From: Paludibacter sp.
Lineage (GTDB): Bacteria > Bacteroidota > Bacteroidia > Bacteroidales > Paludibacteraceae
Length of the DNA: 64,000 bases
Direction of reading: 5' to 3'
Assembly (NCBI GenBank): GCA_019163375.1
Contig: JAFLKK010000004.1
Span: 62,001 to 126,000, forward strand
Of this stretch, positions 1-7,937 are shown one piece after another; position 1 is the stretch's first letter; every line of letters starts with the position of its first letter. The notes under the pieces are model-generated. The model worked only from the letters and a program-made list of their open reading frames with translations. It had not been told where the DNA came from and did no database searches. A program made the translations under genes and the position numbers.

Positions 1-755
1 ATGATCTCATATATCAATTGTCTTTTAGCGACTACTAAATAAGTGTCTTTGTATTGCTTGGATATTAGAATGGCTTCACTATCAAAGTAAGTTGGTATTC
101 TTCTAATGTCTTGATATTTGGTCAGCATTATTTGAAATTTATCATTATTGATCTTTAAAATATCAAGTAATTTTGGTATTTCTGCCTCTGATAGTTTCAA
201 ATCACAACTGCTTGGCTCTTCAACAATTAATTCCTTTTTTACATTTCTAATTCTTTGATCAGGTGAATGTCCAGCATGTTCGGTATAAACTAAAAAAAGC
301 CTTTTACACTCTTTACACTCATAAACATCACAAACATGGTATGGATAGAAGTTTATAGCTATTTTCGATTTTGGACTCCAATACTCGCCATCTCTATCGT
401 TAAACTCAATATAATTTAGTGTTTTGATTTTATCATCTCTAAGATTTCCAATCAAATTATAACTAATAAGTTCAACATTTGAAATTGATCTAAATGAGTA
501 GGTCCATTTAATTTCTTTGTTTTCAGCATGATGTACTATCTCAGAATGAACAAGAGAACAGTTCTCTATAACTAGTTTCTCTCTTTCTTCTACAAATGAT
601 TTGAATTTATTTCTGTCAAACATATATATATTGTTATGATTTTGATTAATGATCAAATTTGTATTTAACTCAAGGTAGTTGCAACATATTCGTTGACTAC
701 CGAAGGTAATTAATTTTTTAATATTTCTAATTGCCGCAAATAGCTTTACCATCAT
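1..755 (-). CDS. Hypothetical protein, 3' end cut by window edge
   Basis: On the minus strand the frame is open from an ATG at 755 to the left edge (251 codons), so the C-terminus lies outside the window. I do not recognise the family. The N-terminus (MMVKLFAAIRNIKKL) is basic and hydrophobic, and the middle carries a CxxC-type pair (YECKECKRLF) that could bind a metal. ATG codons at 755, 752 and 623 are in frame. The upstream starts are preferred because the residues between them look coding and because a conserved 79-bp element ends 20 bp upstream of 755. It belongs to the one-direction accessory array of the first 10.6 kb. Confidence 0.6.
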   Translation of the reverse strand, partial: MMVKLFAAIRNIKKLITFGSQRICCNYLELNTNLIINQNHNNIYMFDRNKFKSFVEEREKLVIENCSLVHSEIVHHAENKEIKWTYSFRSISNVELISYNLIGNLRDDKIKTLNYIEFNDRDGEYWSPKSKIAINFYPYHVCDVYECKECKRLFLVYTEHAGHSPDQRIRNVKKELIVEEPSSCDLKLSEAEIPKLLDILKINNDKFQIMLTKYQDIRRIPTYFDSEAILISKQYKDTYLVVAKRQLIYEI

Positions 756-774
756 TTCGTTTTTTATAATTACC

Positions 775-852
775 GCTAACTAGAGTTTGTGCAAAAACCC
801 CATATTCTCCTGTTTTTGTATCTATTTTGTTGTTTTGGCTTCAAATAAGCTT
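775..852 (-). repeat. Dispersed 79-bp leader-like element, copy A
   Basis: This stretch is about 91% identical by eye to 7859-7937. Read on the minus strand it contains TTTGAAGCC-like and A-rich DNA, a GGAGAATATG ribosome-site/start combination, and ends in GTTAGC. In this copy the ATG opens only a 7-codon frame (MGFLHKL, then TAG). The downstream gene starts again at 755. It could be a mobile cassette leader or attachment-site half. Confidence 0.7.
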
Positions 853-1029
853 CCCACGCTCCCGCCGATTTGTAATCGGTGTGTTGCTCGTTAGAGCAAA
901 AAAGAAGAATAGATTGTTTTTTCAAAACAAGACACAAAACACCTTAGCTCCTGTGTGCTGCATAGTCCAAGTTACGCTTCGCTAAACTTGAACTAGTCAC
1001 AGAGTGCAAACATGGACGAAATAGGGGTG
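853..1029. other. Gene-free palindromic spacer
   Basis: No credible gene is seen. The stretch holds short inverted repeats, such as CCGATT-TGT-AATCGG near 869 and an imperfect AAGTTACGC/GCTAAACTT pair near 972. It ends in GTTAGGG at the stop codon of the next gene, resembling the core motif of integron attC sites. Confidence 0.45.
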
Positions 1030-1590
1030 TTAGGGGTTTGTAGCTTCGTTTTTTTCTGTTGTTTGTATTATTTCCTCTTTCTCAATGTCAATTATTTGAG
1101 TCCTTTTAGTGTAAATGATATATTCAGTCCATAATCCTTTCATCTTTTTTCTGTTCCATTCAAGTGAAATGCGGAATTGTCCGAAATCTCTAATAATTTT
1201 TCTATATCGATAGTCATAAATAGAACCACTAGTTTCTCTCCATTCGCTTATAACCTTCTCGCCGTCTTTATTAGTGTAAATTGACAAGTCTTCCCACATT
1301 GGGTGGTAATCTCCTCTAGTTAACATAGTTGTCCATAGAGCTGTCAATGAGTATGGTATTGCCAAAATACAAATCAGTCCGATAGTTATTCTTTTAATTA
1401 TTTTTCTTTCAAGTCGTAAAGCAAGTACAAAAAGATAAACGAATAATGCTGTGATTAAAAGTATTAGAAAGATTGTTACTAACTTGTCAATTGTAGGGTT
1501 CATAAATTCAAATGGTGTTCCGACAATCAACGAAGTTGTCAAGAACGATAACCCAAGAAATATAATGATTAAATTCTTCTTCACTGTCAA
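1030..1590 (-). CDS. Hypothetical membrane protein (186 aa)
   Basis: The protein has three predicted membrane segments in its first 90 residues: residues about 6-24, 35-57 and 67-88. They are followed by a soluble, charged C-terminal domain of about 100 residues rich in aromatic and basic residues (WEDLSIYTNKDGEKV, RYRKIIRDFGQFRISLEW). I do not recognise the family and assign no function. It stands alone between two palindrome-rich spacers, in the same direction as its neighbours, like a gene cassette. The start ATG at 1590 is preceded by A-rich DNA without a clear Shine-Dalgarno site, as is usual in Bacteroidota. Confidence 0.65.
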   Translation of the reverse strand: MTVKKNLIIIFLGLSFLTTSLIVGTPFEFMNPTIDKLVTIFLILLITALFVYLFVLALRLERKIIKRITIGLICILAIPYSLTALWTTMLTRGDYHPMWEDLSIYTNKDGEKVISEWRETSGSIYDYRYRKIIRDFGQFRISLEWNRKKMKGLWTEYIIYTKRTQIIDIEKEEIIQTTEKNEATNP

Positions 1591-1680
1591 TGTCTTTTTG
1601 TTTTCTAATTCCCCGCAGCGTAAATCATATTGTTTCCGATGTTTGGCATAGCGTCCCGTATGTCAAAGCTATAACTTGTC

Positions 1681-1809
1681 TCCGCCAGTAGTCGGACAAG
1701 CTGTCTACTGACGGAGGGAAAGCTCTTGCTTTCTATATTCTATTTTTGATATACAAGGCAAGAGCCTTGCTTCTAACCTGACGTAGTCTGGAGACTACGC
1801 CAAACAGGG
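1681..1809. repeat. Palindromic repeat cluster
   Basis: The spacer contains several hairpins: CAGTAG/CTACTG around 1686-1711, CAAGGC-AAGA-GCCTTG at 1755-1770, and CGTAGTC-TGGA-GACTACG at 1782-1799. Positions 1735-1809 recur almost exactly at 2546-2621. The segment AAGCTCTTGCTTTCTATATT near 1720 also recurs, with one change, in the hairpin at 14801, so this is a genome-wide repeat family rather than a local duplication only. Confidence 0.75.
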
Positions 1810-1842
1810 AGCTTTATGTTGTATTAAGTCGAGTTTCTGTGT

Positions 1843-2547
1843 TTAAAGTTTACTACTATATCCAACAAAAATTTGATACGTCGTTTTTTCAAGCTCATAG
1901 TTTCCTTTATTTGGCTCTTTCATATTTTTTTTATTTTCTTCTACTTCTTTGCTTATCATAGTTTCACTGTGAGTTATTTTCCATTCTCCTTTCACTTTCT
2001 CCATTTCATAAAGTTTGTCGAGTGAATATTTGTAGTTTAAAAGTTTTGCAGAAACTATAGTCTTATTTTCTCCGACAGATAAAGGTTCTGATACTACTAA
2101 ATAACTAGTTTTTAGTAATACCGAATCTAATAAGCTTAAACTATTTTCACTGTAATTTCGTACAATCGGTACTTTAAGACTGATTTTGTCATTTTGCCAA
2201 GTTGTTGATTTGAGGTTTCTAATCGTGTTTAATAATGTGTCTGCTGTCACTTGAAATGGATATTCCTTTTTAGTTGAGAAAGCATGGTCAAATATCATAA
2301 AAAAGTTCTCGGTAGTATCAATAATCATATTTGTGTACGATTTTTCAACTAATTCGATTTTCCCAATTCGAATAGAATCTTGAATGGTATCTTCTTTACT
2401 TTTATAAATGAAGTTCTTTTTTTCAAGAGACAACCTGTCTTTTAAAATAAGATTCAAAATCTCATGGTTGATTTCTATCTTATTCTCTTTATTCGAACAA
2501 GATTGGAATAATAAAACAGTCATAAAAACTATAAGGACATTTCTCAT
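1843..2547 (-). CDS. Hypothetical lipoprotein (234 aa)
   Basis: The first residues form a lipoprotein signal peptide (MRNVLIVFMTVLLFQSC) with the lipidated cysteine at residue 17, followed by a polar N/K/E-rich stretch. The remainder is soluble with no motif I can name. The protein is probably anchored in the outer or inner membrane, facing the periplasm. The start codon at 2547 abuts a palindromic repeat copy that forms the upstream spacer. Function unknown; it is a single gene in the cassette-like array. Confidence 0.7.
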   Translation of the reverse strand: MRNVLIVFMTVLLFQSCSNKENKIEINHEILNLILKDRLSLEKKNFIYKSKEDTIQDSIRIGKIELVEKSYTNMIIDTTENFFMIFDHAFSTKKEYPFQVTADTLLNTIRNLKSTTWQNDKISLKVPIVRNYSENSLSLLDSVLLKTSYLVVSEPLSVGENKTIVSAKLLNYKYSLDKLYEMEKVKGEWKITHSETMISKEVEENKKNMKEPNKGNYELEKTTYQIFVGYSSKL

Positions 2548-2645
2548 ATTCTATTTTTGATATGCAAGGCAAGAGCCTTGCTTCTAACCTGACGTAGTCT
2601 GGAGACTACGCCAAACTGGGGGTAACTACGCTACGCCAAACTGAG
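2546..2645. repeat. Palindromic repeat, second copy, with junction motif
   Basis: Positions 2546-2621 repeat the hairpins of 1735-1809 (CAAGGC/GCCTTG and CGTAGTC/GACTACG). They are followed by ACTACGCTACGCCAAACTGAG at about 2625-2645. A near-identical motif (GCTACGCCTAACTGAG) follows the polymerase gene at about 4506-4521. The element separates the CoiA-like gene from the lipoprotein gene. Confidence 0.75.
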
Positions 2646-2646
2646 A

Positions 2647-3735
2647 TTAAATCAAATCTGCGTCATATTTGTCCATCTTCTCAAAAAACTGTTGTTCAGT
2701 CATGCCAATTCTTATAAGCCTCTGACGTAAAGCATCTCCACGCTTTTTCGTATCGTTCGTAATTTCGTTTAGCAATGATATAATCGGACGTTTTGACCAG
2801 GTCATCAAGAAGCTTCTGATATTTTCGGGTATATTCATTCTCTTCAGTACCCCGACCTTCAACTCTATCAATGAATTGTCTACGTAAGTATTTATATCTC
2901 TTTTCAAGTTCTTCTCTATCTGTTCTAATTCGTTTCGATAATTCGTTTCGTTGTTGAACGTTATTGTCTTCGAGTCTTCTAATTTGGTCTTCAGTATATT
3001 GGATTTGGTTTCTAAAGTCTTTTTCAATTCCTGATTCTTTGTTGATTTGTCTTTCAATATCTTCAATTTCTCTTTCTTCTTTTGAGATGTCTCGAAGATT
3101 CTCGGCAATTGTTGATTCAAGTCTGTAGATAGACACGTTTGTTTCTCGGATAATTCGTTCCTCGTTTTCTGTATCTCTGATAAGTTCTGATTTCTTTCGA
3201 TAATATCGTTCTTCCAAATTACTATATCTGCTTTGCTCTTCTTCGACAGTGATTGGATACTGTTTTGATAGTTCGTCCTCAATTCTGCTTCTATATTCTT
3301 CAATTGATTTGGTAAACTCTTTTTCCTCAGTATTAAGTCTTGTGCTTTCGTTGCTAATTCTGTCGAATTCTTCTTTATGTTTTCTTTCAACCTTTGCTCG
3401 TATTCCTGCTCGAAGTGCTTCGATTCTAAGCTCATGATCTGCTCGAAGTCTTTCGAGGTCGTCTCTTTCAGTTGCTGAATTTCCCTCAACTCTTGATATT
3501 TCTGATTCAAGACTGCTGACAGATTCAGTATATTGTTCTGATACCAGACATCGTTTAATTGTTCGTATAAGGTTTCCAATTTGCGATATTCTGCATTTGT
3601 AAGATTCTTCAAAAAACTTTCTTTGGTCTTCATCAACAAATGATATTCCCTCTCCAACTGGTATGGTAGTTGGAATGTATTCTCTGCTTTCTTGCTCATA
3701 GTTGTAAATCCATTTCGTTTTTTCTGTGCTGTCAA
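2647..3735 (-). CDS. Alternative reading frame overlapping the CoiA-like gene
   Basis: This frame is open for 362 codons inside and beyond the 3' half of the CoiA-like gene on the same strand. Its translation is also a K/E/Q-rich predicted coiled coil and ends in a protein-like tail (MTEQQFFEKMDKYDADLI). The spacer junction motif begins 1-2 nt after its TAA. Against it, in the piece I compared (3181-3300) its third codon positions are more GC-rich than those of the other frame, unlike this AT-rich island. It could be a coiled-coil shadow frame, a true overlapping gene, or the original C-terminus reached by frameshift. Confidence 0.3.
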   Translation of the reverse strand: MTAQKKRNGFTTMSKKAENTFQLPYQLEREYHLLMKTKESFLKNLTNAEYRKLETLYEQLNDVWYQNNILNLSAVLNQKYQELREIQQLKETTSKDFEQIMSLESKHFEQEYEQRLKENIKKNSTELATKAQDLILRKKSLPNQLKNIEAELRTNYQNSIQSLSKKSKADIVIWKNDIIERNQNLSEIQKTRNELSEKQTCLSTDLNQQLPRIFETSQKKKEKLKILKDKSTKNQELKKTLETKSNILKTKLEDSKTITFNNETNYRNELEQIEKNLKRDINTYVDNSLIELKVGVLKRMNIPENIRSFLMTWSKRPIISLLNEITNDTKKRGDALRQRLIRIGMTEQQFFEKMDKYDADLI

Positions 3736-4348
3736 ATATTTTTTCTATTTTTTCCGGTGAATCTTTGGGTATTGTAATTTGAATACAATCTATTCCTAAA
3801 CGTTTAATTCTCAATTTTTTCTCTTCTGTTAGCTTATGAGTTGCAACAAGTTCAATTAGCAGAATTGGTTTAGATTGATTGTTGAAAAATGTAATATCAG
3901 GCCTTATCAATAGATTATTTTCATTTGAATCAGGAAAAACATTTTCATAATGGATTACACCATTATTGTCTTCGTAAAATGATAATTCCGGCACACCAAA
4001 ACTTGCTTCAATATATTTTTCTTTCGAAATAAGATTTGCAATTAAACCGCTCGAATCTTTAGGTGGATATTTGTAAATTGCAGGAACTTTTACTTTTTTA
4101 TAGTTCAAAAGAATTTGTTTTGCTAATTGATGGCGATAGGTTTCGTCTGAGTAAGTACATAATCCTTCACCTTGCAGGCCATTATGATCATGTCTAAAAT
4201 AGGACATTCTGTTTTCTTTGGTTTGCTTTACAGCTTGCAATTCTCGCTTGCAACCTAAACAGAAATAACCTTTCCGTCCACTTTCCGCTTCTGAAATGTG
4301 AATCGTTTCATCCTTTAGATTGAGTGCAAATACGTTTTGAATATCCAT
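2696..4348 (-). CDS. CoiA-like zinc-finger/nuclease protein with long coiled coil
   Basis: This 550-aa protein starts with a zinc-finger-like segment (CLGC at residues 30-33, FRHDH at 51-55, C64), as in CoiA competence proteins. A PD-(D/E)xK-like nuclease core follows, with RPD at 149-151 and IEL at 165-167. Residues about 250-520 are a charged heptad-type coiled coil. The ATG at 4348 is preferred to a GTG 10 codons upstream. CoiA-like proteins act in DNA processing, and this variant with a coiled coil sits in a defence-type neighbourhood, so DNA cleavage or sensing is inferred. The 3' two-thirds overlaps another open frame on the same strand. Confidence 0.6.
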   Translation of the reverse strand: MDIQNVFALNLKDETIHISEAESGRKGYFCLGCKRELQAVKQTKENRMSYFRHDHNGLQGEGLCTYSDETYRHQLAKQILLNYKKVKVPAIYKYPPKDSSGLIANLISKEKYIEASFGVPELSFYEDNNGVIHYENVFPDSNENNLLIRPDITFFNNQSKPILLIELVATHKLTEEKKLRIKRLGIDCIQITIPKDSPEKIEKIFDSTEKTKWIYNYEQESREYIPTTIPVGEGISFVDEDQRKFFEESYKCRISQIGNLIRTIKRCLVSEQYTESVSSLESEISRVEGNSATERDDLERLRADHELRIEALRAGIRAKVERKHKEEFDRISNESTRLNTEEKEFTKSIEEYRSRIEDELSKQYPITVEEEQSRYSNLEERYYRKKSELIRDTENEERIIRETNVSIYRLESTIAENLRDISKEEREIEDIERQINKESGIEKDFRNQIQYTEDQIRRLEDNNVQQRNELSKRIRTDREELEKRYKYLRRQFIDRVEGRGTEENEYTRKYQKLLDDLVKTSDYIIAKRNYERYEKAWRCFTSEAYKNWHD

Positions 4349-4524
4349 TTGTATACTATTTTTACTCCCATATAACACTGACTACACAATTATTTTGAAT
4401 TGAGTAAATACATCTTTCAAATAATTGAAGCCCATAGTCTTCTTTATCTTTTAGAATAAACCAATCTTGACTAAATACAAGACTTCTCCGAACTTCATGT
4501 TGCTAAGCTACGCCTAACTGAGCT

Positions 4525-6111
4525 TCATTCATGAAATGGCTTAAAGTCGACTTTTGCATTTATATCTGGGCAAATAATTTTGTAATTTTCGACAAAACAC
4601 TTTTCAATAAAGTCTCTTTTCTCCTTTTCTTTTGAAGTCGGTACTTGAAATAACACAGCATCATGCATTGGAACTAAAAATTCAATTTCGTCATCTTTCA
4701 TAACATCAAGTATAGCTTTCTTTAATATATATGATGCAGTTCCTTGAATAATTTGACTTAAAACAAATCTTGTTTCTGATTTTTTTCCTTTTCCTTCCTC
4801 TGTTTTTTTTACATTTCGTCTCAATGATGTTTCTGTTTGGATATAACCATTTTCAACCATATTTTTAAATTCCTCTTGTTTGAAAATCTCTAAGTCTTTG
4901 AATTTATCAAAAAATGCTGCCGCTGATATTTCTGTAGTCAATCCTTTACTTTTAATTACACCATCTATCACAGAAACAAGTCTTTTATCAGACATTCCAT
5001 AAAGATATGACAGAAATATTACTTTTGCTTCTTTTCGTAATGTTTTAGTGCCAAATATGTACTCACTAAAGTTTTCATAAATATCTTCTGAATTATATAA
5101 AGATATCATTTCTGAATCCTTTGAGGATGAAGCTAAGATCCCTGGCTCAAACTGTTTGTAATCACAATACAATAGAGTAAAATCTTTTTTGGCTTTAAAA
5201 ATAATTCTATTTTCTCTTTTTAATTGTTGTATATGAGGTGTTGTAATTAAAATTCTTGATGTCACTGTTCCAATACAGTCAAAGCAAGGATATATAATTT
5301 CATCTTCTTCAGGAATATATTGGCAGAGACTTTCGTAGTCGGCTTTAGCTCTAAGAGTAATGTAAATATCATTACATAGAGCAGATGAGATTTTTGCGGC
5401 TTTAAGAAAACTTAAAAGATTAAAGTAACTATAATCTTTACTTGTAATATCAAATCCTTTCTCAATTAAGAATATTCTTAAAGCCTTGTAATTTAAATCA
5501 GTTATTTTATGTTTGTATCTTAATTTGTGAATCAGTGAATCTTTATTTACTTTTAATTTGTTTAACAATATCTCTAGTAATTCAGAATCTATTGTGATGC
5601 CTTCAATTTGGCGCTTATTTAATATTTGTTGAGTTAAATTTTCTAATTGATAGAATCTTGCGAATTGATTTGATTCAGTCAGTTTATCTATTGATATTTT
5701 ATAAGTACTTATAAGTATTTCAGCTAGAGTTTTTAAAATAACAAATATCTCAGTCCTGTCTTCTGATGATCTAATGATTTTAAATTTTTCTAATGTCAAT
5801 TCTTCTCCAAGATCATGTTTTATTCTATTCCAAAAAAACCAAGGTAAATTGTTTTTGGGGTATGACTTTTTCGAACGACCAGCATTCAGTTTAAGTATTT
5901 GAGAAATATCGGTTAATATCGGTAATTTCCCACTATATACAATTCTCAATTGATCTAGCAAAGATGATAGTTCATAAGTAATTATTTCAAATTCATAATT
6001 TAAAATTTCCTCAATAGTAAATTCTTTTGAACTTCCATCTTCGAATACTCCAAAATAGTATGAGTCAAGGAAACCAAAAGAATCAATTCTGTGTGAAAGG
6101 AATAGTTTCAT
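4525..6111 (-). CDS. Divergent family A DNA polymerase lacking exonuclease domains (RT partner)
   Basis: The C-terminal half of this 528-aa protein has the three polymerase motifs of DNA polymerase I. Motif A is DYKQFEPG, with catalytic D317 and the ribose steric-gate glutamate E322. Motif B runs from R359 with K363 and Y371 (YLYG). Motif C is MHDA, with H483 and D484. TSR at 283-285 and QGTAS at 456-460 also fit. The position of the dideoxy-discriminating Phe762 of E. coli is Leu367, and the Glu after the motif C Asp is Ala485. No 5' nuclease or proofreading motifs are seen; residues 1-270 match nothing I know. It starts 3 nt after the reverse transcriptase stop, so the two are almost certainly co-translated. 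A housekeeping polA exists separately at 23861. Confidence 0.85.
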   Translation of the reverse strand: MKLFLSHRIDSFGFLDSYYFGVFEDGSSKEFTIEEILNYEFEIITYELSSLLDQLRIVYSGKLPILTDISQILKLNAGRSKKSYPKNNLPWFFWNRIKHDLGEELTLEKFKIIRSSEDRTEIFVILKTLAEILISTYKISIDKLTESNQFARFYQLENLTQQILNKRQIEGITIDSELLEILLNKLKVNKDSLIHKLRYKHKITDLNYKALRIFLIEKGFDITSKDYSYFNLLSFLKAAKISSALCNDIYITLRAKADYESLCQYIPEEDEIIYPCFDCIGTVTSRILITTPHIQQLKRENRIIFKAKKDFTLLYCDYKQFEPGILASSSKDSEMISLYNSEDIYENFSEYIFGTKTLRKEAKVIFLSYLYGMSDKRLVSVIDGVIKSKGLTTEISAAAFFDKFKDLEIFKQEEFKNMVENGYIQTETSLRRNVKKTEEGKGKKSETRFVLSQIIQGTASYILKKAILDVMKDDEIEFLVPMHDAVLFQVPTSKEKEKRDFIEKCFVENYKIICPDINAKVDFKPFHE

Positions 6112-6114
6112 AAG

Positions 6115-7887
6115 TTATGAGATGAAATCAGGTAATTCATTGTAAAAATCTCTGTAATTTAGTTTTTGCGGTATGTCACAATACTTATTTTTATAATTAT
6201 CCCTCAATCGAGTGTAACATCCAATTAACGAAGGATCTAAATAGCTTTCAACAGTGGGTTTTATTATCGCAGTATAATCTAGATTTTTTATTCCTATAAT
6301 TGCAGCTCTCTGTGTGAAATAATTATTTAGATTTTTAAAGTTATCTGCAATGTTCTTCTTGTCATTTCCATCACCAAGGGCACACAAATAGAGGACTGAC
6401 CCAGCAATAATCGCAGGGTTTGTAGCTTTAAATTTTAAATTTTCTCTTGCTTTAGAAAATAATGCTTCATTTTTAAATTCTTTACAAATTAAAACTCTCC
6501 AAAGATTATATTCTTGCCACTCATAGATGTTCTTTTTATCATCAATAATTATTGACATAATTTCTTTAAAGTGATCTTCGTTTAAGTTTGAACTCGTGAT
6601 ATATCTAGAGAAAGTATCTGTTGACCATGGTTGGTTTAATAACTCTCTAATAATAGAATCTGTTATTTCGTCTATTTCTAGCTTCAGCTTCAGTTCTGGG
6701 ATTCGAATTAAACGTTCTAATCTATTAACACAAAATCTGAAATGTCTATCTAGTGTTCCTCCTCCTTCGATGAGTGCAATTGTCTTTTTCCTTAACATCG
6801 GTACAGCTACTTGTACGCCTCTAGCAGTCTTTGATTTTAATAAATTTTCTATTTGATCTATTTGTTTATCACTTTGTTGTAGTGCTTCGTTTGCTTTTAA
6901 TCTTTGTTCAGCATTATTTAAATCAAGAATCTCTGTTTTCTTAGAATTAATATTGAGTCCTTTCTTTCTAAGTTCATTTACAAGGAGTTTTAAAGCCTTT
7001 CTAGCTTCAAACTTATCTTTACAAACAATCCTAATGTCATCCATATATCTAAAGTATTTATATCCAGACTTTAGCATTGAATCATCAACAGGATTTAAAA
7101 ATAAATTTGATAGAAAAGAAGATGCATCCCTATTTTGAGGAATACCTCTTTTTGTGTTTGGCTCACACCAAGTACTTAACAAGCTCTTTAGTTGAGTAGC
7201 AACCTTTTTAAACTCTTTTTCCTTTACTTCTGAAAGCCCCAAATTCTCAATTTGAAAATCTAATGTTTTTATTAAATCATTAATACTTATAGCTTCATAA
7301 TAGCTAGATAAATCTGTAACTAATAGAACTTCGTTTTCCTCTTTGTCTAATTCTATTTTTGTATCTATCAAAAATTTGTTCCACTCATCAACAGCATATC
7401 TAAAGAAATATTTTGTTCCCCATTCCTGATTTATTCGATGTGAGTATACAGACTCTGAATGTATTTTATCAAGATCATTAGCTATGACATCAACACATGC
7501 TTGGTACATTAATCGATCAATTATATTTGTTTCAGTTGAATATCTAATTGTATATCCAGGTTTTGGAATGTCAAAATGTAATGCGGGACTAGCAATATAC
7601 ATTTTATTCTGATTTATGTATTTGCTAAGATGTGAGAGAATATATGAAGTATCTTGAAATACATCTTGGTAGTTTAAAAAATCTGGAAACCAATCATCTC
7701 TTAAGTCACGTTTAAGTCTTTTGATTGTAATATCAAGATTAAATGTGATTCCAGAAATATTTATTTCTGAAATGTTATGTTCTTCGCTATTAGTTGTCTT
7801 TTTCAATGTATTTTCTATTACTAAGTTTTTTTTTCTTTTTCTTTTTTTTACTATAGCTGCTAACGAGAGTCTGCGCAAAAACCCCAT
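6115..7887 (-). CDS. Reverse transcriptase of the UG/Abi-like (defence-associated) type
   Basis: This 590-aa protein has the full set of reverse transcriptase motifs. Positions 101-138 correspond to RT1-2. Motif A is TDLSSYYEAI with D192. Motif B is RGIPQNRDASSFLSNL at 247-262. Motif C is FRYMDDIRI with D283 and D284. Motif D is KKGLNINSKKTEIL at 308-321. About 230 helical residues follow with no thumb or maturase signature I know, resembling the helical-repeat C-termini of UG/Abi reverse transcriptases. No endonuclease, avd or variable-repeat genes are near, so a group II intron or diversity-generating element is unlikely. The first ~10 codons lie in the repeated 79-bp element; no other ATG occurs before residue 96. 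I infer a role in phage defence together with the downstream polymerase. Confidence 0.85.
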   Translation of the reverse strand: MGFLRRLSLAAIVKKRKRKKNLVIENTLKKTTNSEEHNISEINISGITFNLDITIKRLKRDLRDDWFPDFLNYQDVFQDTSYILSHLSKYINQNKMYIASPALHFDIPKPGYTIRYSTETNIIDRLMYQACVDVIANDLDKIHSESVYSHRINQEWGTKYFFRYAVDEWNKFLIDTKIELDKEENEVLLVTDLSSYYEAISINDLIKTLDFQIENLGLSEVKEKEFKKVATQLKSLLSTWCEPNTKRGIPQNRDASSFLSNLFLNPVDDSMLKSGYKYFRYMDDIRIVCKDKFEARKALKLLVNELRKKGLNINSKKTEILDLNNAEQRLKANEALQQSDKQIDQIENLLKSKTARGVQVAVPMLRKKTIALIEGGGTLDRHFRFCVNRLERLIRIPELKLKLEIDEITDSIIRELLNQPWSTDTFSRYITSSNLNEDHFKEIMSIIIDDKKNIYEWQEYNLWRVLICKEFKNEALFSKARENLKFKATNPAIIAGSVLYLCALGDGNDKKNIADNFKNLNNYFTQRAAIIGIKNLDYTAIIKPTVESYLDPSLIGCYTRLRDNYKNKYCDIPQKLNYRDFYNELPDFIS

Positions 7888-7937
7888 ATTCTCCCGTTTT
7901 TGTATCTATTTTATTGTTTTTGGTTTCAAATAAGCTT
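7859..7937 (-). repeat. Dispersed 79-bp leader-like element, copy B
   Basis: This is the second copy of the element at 775-852, with about seven differences by eye. On the minus strand it supplies GGGAGAATATG, the ribosome site and ATG of the reverse transcriptase gene, and ends with GTTAGC, where the two copies diverge. In this copy the frame continues into the reverse transcriptase instead of stopping after seven codons. Confidence 0.75.

Noticed and set aside
2647-3735. Calling the shifted frame as a certain separate gene
   Set aside because: Third-position composition in the piece compared favours the longer frame, and coiled-coil codons often keep a neighbouring frame open, so it is kept only as a low-confidence entry.
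6115-7887. Diversity-generating retroelement or group II intron
   Set aside because: No template/variable repeat pair, avd-like gene, intron RNA domain V or maturase/endonuclease domain was seen near the reverse transcriptase.
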